In this document: positions 51,323 through 59,249 of the stretch, one piece after another
Layout of the letters: each line of letters begins with the position of its first letter
Numbering within the stretch: position 1 is the first letter of the stretch
DNA from: Microvirga ossetica
GTDB taxonomy: Bacteria > Pseudomonadota > Alphaproteobacteria > Rhizobiales > Beijerinckiaceae
Direction of reading: 5' to 3'
Assembly (NCBI RefSeq): GCF_002741015.1
Contig: NZ_CP016616.1
Span: forward strand, 2,575,501-2,639,500
Length of the DNA stretch: 64,000 nucleotides
Notes under the pieces: model-generated
The model's input: only the letters and a program-made list of their open reading frames with translations
Databases searched by the model: none
Told to the model about the DNA's origin: nothing
Position numbers and translations under genes: made by a program

Positions 51323-52368
51323 CCGTCGAAACCATCGAGCTCGCCCCGGGCTACCGGATCTCTCGCATGCTGCGCGGGGGCTGGCAGCTCGCCGGCGGGC
51401 ATGGTGCCATTGAGGCCGAGCGGGCGATCGCCGACATGGCTGCGTTCGTGGATGCAGGGGTCACGACCTTCGACTGTGCCGACATCTACACCGGCGTCGA
51501 AGAGATGATCGGGCACTTCCGCCAGCGCACGCTCGCTGAGCGTGGCTCCGAAGCGCTGAAGAACTTCAAGGTGCACACGAAGTTCGTGCCGGACTGGGAT
51601 GCCCTTCTCCGCGTCGACCGTGCGTACGTGCGAGAGATCATCGAACGCTCGCTCCGGCGGCTCAGGACGGAGCGTCTCGATCTCGTGCAGTTGCACTGGT
51701 GGAACTACGCCGTTCCAGGCGCCGCCGAGACCGCGCTCATCCTCAGGGAGCTTCAGGATGAGGGGAAGATCCACCAGATCGGCGGCACCAACTTCGATAC
51801 ACCCCACACGCGAGCCTTGCTCGACGCAGGGGTGCCGCTCGTGTCGATGCAGGTCCAGTACTCGCTCCTCGATCAGAGGCCCGAGAACGGCCTTGTTACG
51901 TTGTGCCAGGAACGCGACATGAAGCTTCTATGCTATGGAACGGTAGCGGGCGGCTTTCTTTCGGAGCGATGGATCGGCATCCCGGAGCCGCAGGAGCCCT
52001 TCGTCAACCGTTCGCTGGTCAAGTACAAGCTCATCATCGACGATTTCGGCGGCTGGTCCTTGTTCCAGAATCTGCTCGGCACCTTGCGGGAGATCGGGCT
52101 CAAGCACGGGGTCAGCCTAACGGCGGTGGCGACCCGGTGGGTCTTGGACCAGCCCGCAGTGGCAGGCGCCATCATCGGCGCCCGCTATGCCGAGCACCTG
52201 CCCGACAATCTCGATGTGTTTCGGCTTGCCCTCGATGAGGAGGACCGGGCCGCCATTGACAGTATTCTGGCACGCAGGACCGGGCCGGAAGGAGATACCT
52301 ACACGCTCGAGCGTGACCGGGAAGGGCGGCACGGTCGCATCATGCATTACAACCTCAACGAAGCGTGA
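51319..52368 (+). CDS. Aldo/keto reductase
   Basis: A 349-residue NAD(P)H-dependent reductase. The catalytic tetrad is visible: Asp and Tyr in TFDCADIYTGVEE, Lys in VHTKFVPDWD, and His in LDLVQLHWWNYA. The C-terminal coenzyme region includes GVSLTAVATRWVLDQPAVAG and AIIGARYAEH. It is a paralogue of the N-terminal part of the fusion at 54272 (shared FGGWS/VGGWS-x-x-Q-x-x-L and RWVL-x-QPAVA stretches). It overlaps the genes on both sides by 4 bases. Confidence 0.9.
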   Translation: MTVETIELAPGYRISRMLRGGWQLAGGHGAIEAERAIADMAAFVDAGVTTFDCADIYTGVEEMIGHFRQRTLAERGSEALKNFKVHTKFVPDWDALLRVDRAYVREIIERSLRRLRTERLDLVQLHWWNYAVPGAAETALILRELQDEGKIHQIGGTNFDTPHTRALLDAGVPLVSMQVQYSLLDQRPENGLVTLCQERDMKLLCYGTVAGGFLSERWIGIPEPQEPFVNRSLVKYKLIIDDFGGWSLFQNLLGTLREIGLKHGVSLTAVATRWVLDQPAVAGAIIGARYAEHLPDNLDVFRLALDEEDRAAIDSILARRTGPEGDTYTLERDREGRHGRIMHYNLNEA

Positions 52369-52808
52369 TCCTCGTGGGCCTCGACAACCCCCTCGCCCAG
52401 GCCGCACTGCAAGAGGTGGCCGACCTGCATGCCTTCTTCGAAGCATGGCTCAGCGGAAAGGCCGAGAACACAAACGCCGTATTTTCCCGCGTGGAGAGCA
52501 CTCTCGGCGAGGAATTCACCATGGTGTCTCCGAGTGGACAGAGACTTCAGCGACCGGATGTGATCGGGTGGCTATGGGGAACCCACGGGGCCAGGGCAAG
52601 CCAGGGCTCGTTCCACATCGCCATTGCCGAGCCCGAGATTCTGCTCTTGCGACCGCCGCTCGTCCTTCTCGGCTATGTGGAGGAACAAACAATGGGCAAC
52701 GTCGTCACCCGACGCCAATCGACCGCCCTGTTTGAAGTCTCAATTGAGGGCGGGCAGCGTGTGCGATGGCTTGCCCTGCACGAGACTTGGATCGGTCCGA
52801 ACCCTTGA
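52365..52808 (+). CDS. NTF2/SnoaL-like protein
   Basis: A 147-residue single-domain protein: VADLHAFFEAWLSGKAENTN, F-T-M-V-S-P-S-G, and the strand-rich end STALFEVSIEGGQRVRWLAL. The layout is that of DUF4440/SnoaL-type NTF2-fold proteins, some of which are isomerases or hydratases. It starts with GTG overlapping the previous stop. A role in the pathway encoded around it is likely but the reaction is unknown. Confidence 0.65.
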   Translation: MILVGLDNPLAQAALQEVADLHAFFEAWLSGKAENTNAVFSRVESTLGEEFTMVSPSGQRLQRPDVIGWLWGTHGARASQGSFHIAIAEPEILLLRPPLVLLGYVEEQTMGNVVTRRQSTALFEVSIEGGQRVRWLALHETWIGPNP

Positions 52809-52931
52809 GGACCATTTCAGCTCGCCACACTTGCCAAAAGGCCGCCGAGACGAAACACTGCCTTGTGGCCAGGAGGGGCAAGTGACGTCAGAACCCACTC
52901 CGGCCGACTAGACCAAGGGAGAGTGTTCACC

Positions 52932-54203
52932 GTGCGCTTTACATCCATTGTTTCAGCCGCCAGCCTCGCGATCGCTCTCGCTCCACTGCCAGCATTGGCA
53001 CAGCAGCCTTGCACGCACACGGTCGGCGTTGTCGTGGAGCTGACCGGTCCGGCTGGGCGCTTCGGCCAGGCTGCGGCCAAATCCATCGAGCTTGCCTTTA
53101 AGGAGATCAACGAGGCAGGCGGCGCCGCTGGGTGCCAGCTCGCAACGGACCTCAGGGACTCGCAGAGTCAAGGCTCCGTCGCAGTCGACCAGGCTCGGCA
53201 ACTCGTTGACCTCAAGCGCGTGCCGGCGATCATCGGCGGCATCATCTCCTCCGTATCGCTTCCCATTCTCACCTCGGTGACAGCGCCAGCGAACGTGGTT
53301 CAAATCTCGCCCGCCTCCTCGTCGCCGACCCTCACGCGGACTGCGCAAGAGGGGAAGACCAACGGTGTTTTCTTCCGCACCATCACCTCGGACGCGCTTC
53401 AAGGCACAGCGGCCGCAAAGTACGCGATGGATCAAGGCCTGAAGAAAATTGCGGTCATTCACGTCAATAACGACTTCGGCGTGAACATGGTGGCGGAGTT
53501 CAAGCGTGCCTACGAGGCGCTCGGGGGCCAAATCACCTCCGTAACGCCGTATAACCAGGGTCAGGCCTCCTATGCGCCGGAGGTCACTCGCGGTCTCGAG
53601 GGAGATCCACCTGCCCTTTACCTCGTCTCCTATCCCGGCGACGGCACGGCGATCGCACGCACCTGGATCTCGCAGGGCGGCGCCGCAAAGTTTCTCCTGA
53701 ATGACGGCATGAACAGCGCGGACTTCATCCGCGACGTCGGGCCTCGTTACCTGAACGATACCTTTGGAACCTCGTCGGGCACCACCAAGACTCCCTCGAC
53801 TGAGCACTTCGCGAAGGCCTATCCAGCAATGTCCAGCGGCTTTGACGCCAATGCCCCCGCCGCTGACAGGGCTTATGACGCTGCGGCAATCCTTGGCCTT
53901 GCGGTGGCGCAGGCTGGCAAGTTTGAGGCTGCAGCGATCCGGGATGCCATTCGTAAGGTCACCGGGAGTGACGGCGAAGTGATCCATGCCGGTCCTGAGG
54001 GCTTCAAGAAGGCGCTCCAGCTCATCAAAGAGGGCAAGCCAGTGCGCTACGAAGGCGTCATTGGGCCTGTGACCTTCGATCAGTACGGCGATATCACCGG
54101 CCCCTTCCGGCTGTGGCGGATTCAGAATGGCGAGGTCACGACCGTCGGCCAGATGGGCGTCGATGAGGTCAATGCCATCAAGGCTAAGATCCCGTCGCGC
54201 TAG
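52932..54203 (+). CDS. LivJ-type ABC transporter substrate-binding protein
   Basis: A 423-residue type I periplasmic binding protein. The signal peptide (VRFTSIVSAASLAIALAPLP then ALA) is cut before QQPCTHTVGVVVELTGPAGR. Family features are AAKSIELAFKEINEAGG, VPAIIGGIISSVSLPIL and KKIAVIHVNNDFGVNMV. It must serve the divergent livGFHM genes, since no other permeases are near. GTG 52932 has AAGGGAGAG upstream. Its substrate is unknown. Confidence 0.9.
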   Translation: MRFTSIVSAASLAIALAPLPALAQQPCTHTVGVVVELTGPAGRFGQAAAKSIELAFKEINEAGGAAGCQLATDLRDSQSQGSVAVDQARQLVDLKRVPAIIGGIISSVSLPILTSVTAPANVVQISPASSSPTLTRTAQEGKTNGVFFRTITSDALQGTAAAKYAMDQGLKKIAVIHVNNDFGVNMVAEFKRAYEALGGQITSVTPYNQGQASYAPEVTRGLEGDPPALYLVSYPGDGTAIARTWISQGGAAKFLLNDGMNSADFIRDVGPRYLNDTFGTSSGTTKTPSTEHFAKAYPAMSSGFDANAPAADRAYDAAAILGLAVAQAGKFEAAAIRDAIRKVTGSDGEVIHAGPEGFKKALQLIKEGKPVRYEGVIGPVTFDQYGDITGPFRLWRIQNGEVTTVGQMGVDEVNAIKAKIPSR

Positions 54204-54224
54204 AACCTGCTGGTCGTTGACTCA

Positions 54225-54257
54225 GGCTCCGCGCCGGGCGCGGAGCCTTCGCCTTTT
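54225..54257 (+). terminator. Intrinsic terminator or attenuator after the binding-protein gene
   Basis: GGCTCCGC (54225-54232) pairs with GCGGAGCC (54240-54247) around a GC-rich loop, followed by TTCGCC and TTTTT. It lies 21 bases after the stop and 15 bases before the next gene. Partial read-through would give lower expression of the fusion gene. Confidence 0.65.
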
Positions 54258-54271
54258 TGCCGGAGATTACC

Positions 54272-55738
54272 ATGTCCATTCGCCCCGATCGGACACTGCT
54301 CGCACCCGGGCTTGAGATCAGCCGTGTGGTCACAGGCCTTTGGCAAGTGGCCGATATGGAGCGGGATGGCCGCCTCTTGGATAGCGACACCGCAGCATCC
54401 GCTATGGCCGACTATGCCCGCGACGGCTTTGACAGTTTCGATATGGCCGACCACTACGGCAGTGCGGAGCTGATCACCGGTCGATTTTTGAGCATGCAGA
54501 CTGGGGCCGAGAAGCCGCGTCCGGCCGCCTTCACCAAGTGGTGTCCCACGCCTGGACCGATGACCGCAGACGTCGTCCGGGCAGGCATCGCCCAGCGCCT
54601 GGAGCGCCTTGGTGTCGAACCCATTGACCTCCTGCAGTTCCATTGGTGGATGTTCGAACACCCCGGCTACATCGATGCCATGAAGGAGCTTGTCGCGCTG
54701 CAGCAGGAAGGGCGCATCCTCCATATCGGCACGACGAACTTCGATACGGATCACCTGCGCCTCTTGGTAAAGCACGGCTTTCCGATCGTATCGAACCAAG
54801 TCTCCTTCTCCCTTCTCGACCGTCGTGCCGCAGAGGACATGAGTACTTTTTGTCTCGCCGCCGGCGTGCGCCTGCTGGCCTACGGTACACTCGGGGGCGG
54901 CTTCTTGACGGACCGCTGGGTGGGTGCGCCCGAGCCAACGTCCATTGAGGATTGGAGCAAGTCAAAGTACAAGCGCTTCATCGACACCGTCGGAGGGTGG
55001 TCGGCTCTCCAGACGATTCTGGCAGCCTTGCACGAGGTTGCTCGCAAGCACGGTGTGTCCGTTGCCAATGTAGCCACACGCTGGGTGCTCGAACAGCCGG
55101 CCGTTGCGGCTGTCATCGTTGGGGCTCGGCTGGGAGAGCGCGAGCATCGAGCAGACAATGCAGCTCTGTTTTCGTTCTCGCTGGACGAAGATGACAAACA
55201 GCGGATCGATGCGGCTTTGGGTTCTACTCGGCGCATCCCTGGTGATTGCGGGGACGAGTACCGTCGCCCGCCTTTTCTTACGGCGTCCGGCGATCTCAGC
55301 GATCACCTCGACAGCTTTCCGCCGGTGTTCGAGGCAGTCCCGATCGATGGGCGCCCTGACCGCCTACGCGTTGACTCCGGCAGCGTTTGGGAGCCCATCT
55401 GTGGGTATAGCCGTGCAGTGCGGATTGGCAATCGCATCCTTGTTAGCGGAACCACGGCCACCCACGGCACAGGTGAAATCATCTGTCCAGGCGATGCCGA
55501 AGGGCAGGCGGTCTACATCCTGGATAAGATCGCAGCGAGCATCGCCTCTCTGGGCGGGACGCTTGCAGACACTGTCCGAACGCGTGTCTATCTCAGCAAT
55601 GCAAACGACTGGGAGGCAGTTTCCCGAGTGCATGGTCGCTACTTCGGGGCCGTGAGACCTGCAAATACATTGCTTGAGATCTCGCGCTTGGTGGGAGAAT
55701 ACGCGGTTGAGATCGAGGCTGAAGCTATCGTCAGTTAG
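54272..55738 (+). CDS. Aldo/keto reductase fused to a Rid (YjgF/YER057c/UK114) domain
   Basis: A 488-residue protein in two parts. Residues 1-350 are an aldo/keto reductase with the tetrad in SFDMADHYGSAE, AFTKWCPTPG and LLQFHWWMFEH. Residues 360-488 are a Rid domain: GYSRAVRIGNRILVSGTTAT, DKIAASIASLGGTLADTVRT and RVYLSNANDWEAVSRVHGRY. RidA's catalytic Arg (in P-A-R-S) is replaced here (RPANTLLEISRL), so it is probably not an enamine deaminase; binding or a different reaction is likely. Start ATG 54272 with GGAG upstream. Confidence 0.88.
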   Translation: MSIRPDRTLLAPGLEISRVVTGLWQVADMERDGRLLDSDTAASAMADYARDGFDSFDMADHYGSAELITGRFLSMQTGAEKPRPAAFTKWCPTPGPMTADVVRAGIAQRLERLGVEPIDLLQFHWWMFEHPGYIDAMKELVALQQEGRILHIGTTNFDTDHLRLLVKHGFPIVSNQVSFSLLDRRAAEDMSTFCLAAGVRLLAYGTLGGGFLTDRWVGAPEPTSIEDWSKSKYKRFIDTVGGWSALQTILAALHEVARKHGVSVANVATRWVLEQPAVAAVIVGARLGEREHRADNAALFSFSLDEDDKQRIDAALGSTRRIPGDCGDEYRRPPFLTASGDLSDHLDSFPPVFEAVPIDGRPDRLRVDSGSVWEPICGYSRAVRIGNRILVSGTTATHGTGEIICPGDAEGQAVYILDKIAASIASLGGTLADTVRTRVYLSNANDWEAVSRVHGRYFGAVRPANTLLEISRLVGEYAVEIEAEAIVS

Positions 55739-56032
55739 ACACCTTCGATGAAGCGAGTCGCAATCGCAGATTTGTGCATGCAGCTATCGCCACATGTATG
55801 CACCAAAATGCTCGCTGACGACGCGACACCACTCAAATCAGAGGCCCCTATGCTGCACGCCCTCGCCGTTATCACCACCAAACCACGATGATAACGCCTC
55901 TCCCATGGAGCATCATACGAAGCAGTATTACTTGTGCAGATGACTACGTCTAAGCCTCTGCTCAGTCTGTCCCCAGAAGCGCTCCGACCGTCCTGCGAGA
56001 AAGCCGATCCCGCATGGCCATGGGAGCGGCTA
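55739..56032. other. Intergenic stretch left of the IS element, no gene seen
   Basis: Between the fusion-gene stop and the left IS end there is no ORF with normal codon bias. CCACATGTATGCACC-type direct AT/GC mixtures occur but form no convincing hairpin or operator. Nothing supports a feature. Confidence 0.5.
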
Positions 56033-57083
56033 GAGCCTCGGACCGGAAATGAGACTCCTGGCTTCTGTGCGAGGCCGAGCTGTGATTCACTGCCTGGACT
56101 GGGAGGTGGATTATGGGTCATTGCTATTCCCTGGATCTGCGGGTGCGCGTCGCCGACTTTGTCGATGCAGGTCATTCCTGCCGGGCGGCAGCCCAGCACT
56201 TTGACGTCAGCGAGAGTTTCGCCATCAAGCTGGTGCAGCGGAAGCGGCGGTTCGGCTCGCCGGCACCGGCCCGGCAAGGCCGTCCGCCCGGACGCGGCAA
56301 GCTGGTGCCCTATGAGAGCTTCTTGATCCAGACGGTCGAGGCCGAGCCGGCCATCACCATGCCCGAGCTGGCCGCAAGGCTGCTGACTGAGCATGGGATC
56401 GTTGCGGCTCCCGCGATGCTCTCGCGCTTCCTGTGCCGGCACGGCTTCTCATATAAAAAAATGCCTGATGGCGGCGGAGTGCGCACGCGCCGATGTGCGG
56501 GATGAGCGCCGGGTCTGGCATGCCCAGCGCCAGCCGCGCATGCGCCAGGAGACGCACCGGCTGGTGTTCCTGGACGAGACGTATGTCAACACCAAGATGA
56601 CGCGCCTGCGCGGGCGGAGCCGCAGGGGCCAGCGCCTACGCATGAAAGCTCCCTTTGGACACTGGAAAACCCATACCTTTCTGGCTGGGCTACGGTGCAA
56701 CGAGTTGTGCGCGCCGTGGATCATCGATGGCCCGATCACCCGGTTGGCGTTCGAGGCTTACATTGAGACGCAGCTCGCGCCGACGCTGCGCAAAGGCGAT
56801 GTGGTGATCCTCGACAACCTGGCTGTCCACAAGAGCGAGAAGGCCGCTCAGTGTCTGAAGCAACGCGGAGCCTGGTTCCTGTTTTTACCTGCTTATTCGC
56901 CTGATCTTAATCCAATTGAACAGGCCTTTGCCAAGATCAAAGCGCACTTGCGCAAGGCCGAGGCCCGAACGTTCGACGCGCTCTGGCGAGCGCTCGGTGA
57001 GATCTGCAACCTGTTCGAACCACAAGAGTGCTGGAACTACCTTAAGGCTGCCGGATATGCGTCCGTTTAACCGTCCGATGCTC
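56033..57083 (+). mobile_element. IS630-family insertion sequence
   Basis: About 1,051 bases flanked by TA at 56031-56032 and 57084-57085, as expected for IS630/Tc1-type insertion. The left end reads GAGCCTCGGACCGG; the right end, inverted, reads GAGCATCGGACGG; the first 11 bases match at ten positions. It encodes one DDE transposase, split by a frame change. It sits between the AKR-Rid gene and a set of palindromes whose outer arms resemble its ends. Family length (about 1.0-1.1 kb) fits. Confidence 0.8.
56113..57070 (+). pseudogene. IS630-family transposase, split in two frames at an A7 tract
   Basis: The first frame (56113-56505) gives the N-terminal helix-turn-helix part (HCYSLDLRVRVADFVDAGHS, then HGFSYKK). 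The rest, from about 56462, is in the next frame (56393-57070): [31 protein letters not shown] and [20 protein letters not shown], the DDE residues. The join is the run of seven A at 56455-56461. Joining needs +1 (or -2), i.e. six A. Transcriptional slippage could restore it; otherwise the copy is dead. SD GGGAGGTGG precedes ATG 56113. Confidence 0.82.
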
Positions 57084-57085
57084 TA

Positions 57086-57135
57086 GAGCATCGGACCCAA
57101 AAGTGGACCCACTTTTGGGATCAAATCCGATGCTC
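57086..57135. repeat. Dispersed palindrome (GAGCATCGGA type)
   Basis: GAGCATCGGA (57086-57095) and TCCGATGCTC (57126-57135) are exact inverted arms. Between them CCCAAAAGTGG and CCACTTTTGGG form a second perfect stem. It starts directly after the TA flanking the IS630 right end. A 5' half copy lies at 979. Its outer arms resemble the IS630 ends, which suggests a non-autonomous element mobilised by that family. Confidence 0.78.
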
Positions 57136-57148
57136 CTTCCCTTGGCTG

Positions 57149-57197
57149 GCGCATCGTTGAACGCGGAAAACCGGATCCACTTTTCCGCACGATGCGC
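57149..57197. repeat. Dispersed palindrome (GCGCATCGT type)
   Basis: GCGCATCGT (57149-57157) and ACGATGCGC (57189-57197) bound an inner GCGGAAAACCGGATCCACTT / TTTTCCGC stem. It is the same element as 28015-28063, arranged in the opposite direction, and is followed by TA. Placed 13 bases after the GAGCATCGGA-type palindrome, it makes a composite about 115 bases long. Confidence 0.75.
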
Positions 57198-57216
57198 TAG
57201 AGCCTGCCCTCCACGC

Positions 57217-57302
57217 CTAACCGTAGCGGCGCTTCTTGGCGAGGTTCTTCTGCCCTACGAGCACCTTGGTCGAAGCAATCACTTCCCTGTAGCTGCGGGG
57301 TG
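57217..57302 (-). pseudogene. Remnant of a small basic KKRRY-protein gene
   Basis: Read on the minus strand in one frame this gives SYREVIASTKVLVGQKNLAK, then KRRYG and stop. It aligns with the C-terminal half of the intact 45-residue gene at 60134-60271 (RYKEVVAPAKVLEGLKNLTK, KRRYANRHG). The start and first third are missing, and the fragment overlaps the 3' end of the 57279-57512 gene in another frame. A recombination or deletion joined the two. Confidence 0.6.
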
Positions 57303-57512
57303 CTCCTCGGCAAGGGTTGCGATCAGACGCAGAAGTTCCTGCTGTTCCGGACCAGTGCCGCGACCCAGGAAGGCTGCAATGTCCTCATGCTCCACCTGTC
57401 CTCCTGAAGCCAGATTGGCTTCGTGATGGATGAACACAGCGCCTGAGGGGTCTGCAATCAGGTACCAGCGGTCACCGCTTGAGCTCTCATAGAGCTTACG
57501 CGCCTTCTTCAT
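57279..57512 (-). CDS. Small hypothetical protein with possibly altered C-terminus
   Basis: A 77-residue protein: KARKLYESSSGDRWYLIADP, SGAVFIHHEANLASGG, DIAAFLGRG and PEQQELLRLIATLAEE. Strands and a C-terminal helix are predicted; similar unnamed proteins occur in Methylobacteriaceae. GGAG lies 8 bases before ATG 57512. The last few residues (HPAATGK) are encoded in DNA shared with the adjacent gene remnant, so the native C-terminus may have been replaced. Confidence 0.6.
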   Translation of the reverse strand: MKKARKLYESSSGDRWYLIADPSGAVFIHHEANLASGGQVEHEDIAAFLGRGTGPEQQELLRLIATLAEEHPAATGK

Positions 57513-57599
57513 GGGGACTCCTTTCAGATCGATTTGGCGTGTTTACTCTACCCAGGAGGATATAAGTCAGAAAGTGCGCACCCCATGACCGAGTGCTTC

Positions 57600-57887
57600 T
57601 TAGGAAGCTTGGGGCCCCTGAGGTGGGGTTGTGGGAGGGCTGGCTTCCCCGAATGAAGGTGGGTCTGTCAGTTGGACCGGCTCAGCTGGGTGGATAGCCG
57701 AGATAGCATGTTTGTAGACAATCTGCGTACCCGTGCCTCGGACAAGCTGCACCGTGTAATTATCGAACCGTTTGATCCGGCCCAGCAGCCTGATCCCATT
57801 CACAAGGAACATCATTACCTCAATCTGCCTTTCGTGAAGATGTTTAAGGAACATGTCCTGGATCGGCGGGGTCCCTTGGGCGGTCAC
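57600..57887 (-). CDS. hfq: Hfq-family RNA chaperone (second-type paralogue)
   Basis: A 95-residue Sm-like protein. Sm1 is VMMFLVNGIRLLGRIKRFDN then YTVQLV, and Sm2 is QIVYKHAISAIHP, which retains the YKHA uridine-binding motif. The N-terminal helix (IQDMFLKHLHERQIEV) departs from the usual Q-x-x-F-L-N-x-x-R pattern, and there is a 25-residue Pro-rich tail. hflX is not adjacent, unlike the main rhizobial hfq. GTG 57887 with AAAGGGG is chosen; GTG 57908 is also possible. Confidence 0.82.
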   Translation of the reverse strand: MTAQGTPPIQDMFLKHLHERQIEVMMFLVNGIRLLGRIKRFDNYTVQLVRGTGTQIVYKHAISAIHPAEPVQLTDPPSFGEASPPTTPPQGPQAS

Positions 57888-57981
57888 GTTTGAACCCCTT
57901 TCGAGCACCCTTACGGGGACGCTCCTCTGTGGTGCTTGGAAGTAGCACGATGTCCATTGAGGCTGAGCCCTGTGGCGAGGC

Positions 57982-58266
57982 TCACATACGACCTCGGGGA
58001 GCTATTGCTGAGGGGAACCGTTCCATCTCAACAAGTCTCGTCGCTTGCGGCAACTCTCGTTCGGCAAAATCTCGTATGGGCTTTGCTGTTTCGCGAATAC
58101 GAAGGCTGAGATGCTCGATCTCGGACGCCGTCATGGACATCCCGTGCGCCGCTATCATTTCGGCGAGGTCTTCGGGAAGTGCATCAACTTGCTCTTGGAG
58201 GAGGAGAAGGGCTGCACGGATGGTACTCAACTCTCGTTCGTCAACGACAAGGGCGAGTTTCTTCAT
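57982..58266 (-). CDS. Small helical hypothetical protein
   Basis: A 94-residue protein: LALVVDERELSTIRAALLLL, QEQVDALPEDLAEMIAA, then EIEHLSLRIRETAKPIRDFA. All-helical, acidic, soluble. The stretch E-L-S-T-I-R-A-A-L-x-x-L-Q resembles small unnamed rhizobial proteins. It is upstream of hfq on the same strand (about 95 bases), which may or may not be meaningful. Confidence 0.6.
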   Translation of the reverse strand: MKKLALVVDERELSTIRAALLLLQEQVDALPEDLAEMIAAHGMSMTASEIEHLSLRIRETAKPIRDFAERELPQATRLVEMERFPSAIAPRGRM

Positions 58267-58360
58267 AGGGAATCGTCGGCCTCTAAGCTTGTCCTTTCAG
58301 GCTACAGGCTGATGCGGCGGAAACAAGGCAACTGCGTGAGCGGTTCATTACCATAGTGAT

Positions 58361-58753
58361 CTAAGCCATGGCGACGCATTCGATCTCGATGTCGAATTCC
58401 GTCGGCCACGAGGCGACCGGCACGAAGGTGCGCGAGAGTGGGTTTTTCGGAAAGAAGCGAGCGTAGATCCGATTGATCGTTTGATGGAACCCCGCATTGC
58501 TCGCGTAGACGCGAACCATCACCACCTTATCGAGCGAGGTGCCTGCGCTCTCAAGACAATGCTGAACCGCCTTGAGGGAGGCTTCGGTCTGAACTTCTAT
58601 ATCGCCCCGGACGAACTTCCCTGTCTCCAGATCAAAGGGCGGCGTTCCCGAGACAAACACAAAGCCATTGGCCTTCGTCACCAGCGAGAGCGGAACCCCA
58701 ACATCGCGGACACCCGGTGAGAGAACAGGCACTTCGATCGTCTGTTTGGACAT
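58361..58753 (-). CDS. Rid-family protein (YjgF/YER057c/UK114)
   Basis: A 130-residue single Rid domain: LSLVTKANGFVFVSGTPPFD, TEASLKAVQHCLESAGTSLD, then KVVMVRVYASNAGFHQTINR and LSRTFVPVASWPTEFDIEIE. The Arg in L-S-R-T-F occupies the position of RidA's catalytic arginine, so unlike the fused Rid domain at 54272 it could hydrolyse enamines/imines. It may work with the aldo/keto reductase locus on the other side of the IS element. Confidence 0.88.
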   Translation of the reverse strand: MSKQTIEVPVLSPGVRDVGVPLSLVTKANGFVFVSGTPPFDLETGKFVRGDIEVQTEASLKAVQHCLESAGTSLDKVVMVRVYASNAGFHQTINRIYARFFPKNPLSRTFVPVASWPTEFDIEIECVAMA

Positions 58754-58892
58754 GGCCGATACCCTTTAAGCCCCGTCACTGTGCCGAAAGATAAGGGTGC
58801 CCCGAGAACTCTTGCGGATAGGAAGCTTCGAGCGTCTCTCGACCAAAGTGGTCTCGGCATTGAGAATGGCATTGTCAGAGAGGGAATAGACT

Positions 58893-59183
58893 ATGCCTGC
58901 AGCCTACATGATCGTGCAGATCAAGATCACCCGCGAAGAGGGCTGGCCCGAGTACCGGCAGAAGGTGGCTGAACTCTTCGCTCGACATGGCGGACGCCAT
59001 CTCGTCCGGGGTGGGCCAGTTGAGGTCCTGGAGGGCTCTTATGACGGGCGACGGCTGGTCATATTCGAGTTCCCGTCGATGGATGTGATCCGATCCGTCT
59101 GGGATTCACCGGATTACGCAGAGGTGAAGAAACTGCGCGAGGGCGCAGGCGAACTGGATGTCTGGGCCGTGCCAGGAGTCTGA
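58893..59183 (+). CDS. DUF1330 protein
   Basis: A 96-residue protein: AAYMIVQIKITREEGWPEYR, then GRHLVRGGPVEVLEGSYDGR, LVIFEFPSMDVIRSVWDSPD and YAEVKKLREGA. This is the DUF1330 dimeric ferredoxin-like fold; no function is established. GAGGGAATAG precedes ATG. It diverges from the Rid gene with about 140 bases between them, which suggests shared control. Confidence 0.9.
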   Translation: MPAAYMIVQIKITREEGWPEYRQKVAELFARHGGRHLVRGGPVEVLEGSYDGRRLVIFEFPSMDVIRSVWDSPDYAEVKKLREGAGELDVWAVPGV

Positions 59184-59249
59184 TCCTCCAGCCATACCCT
59201 TGCCGCCTGGAGTTGTGTCTTCCGAATGCGAAGCGCCGCCCCCGCACTG

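Noticed and set aside
55735..56442. Long minus-strand ORF over the IS630 left end
   Set aside because: Antisense shadow of the transposase and flank; no recognisable protein features.
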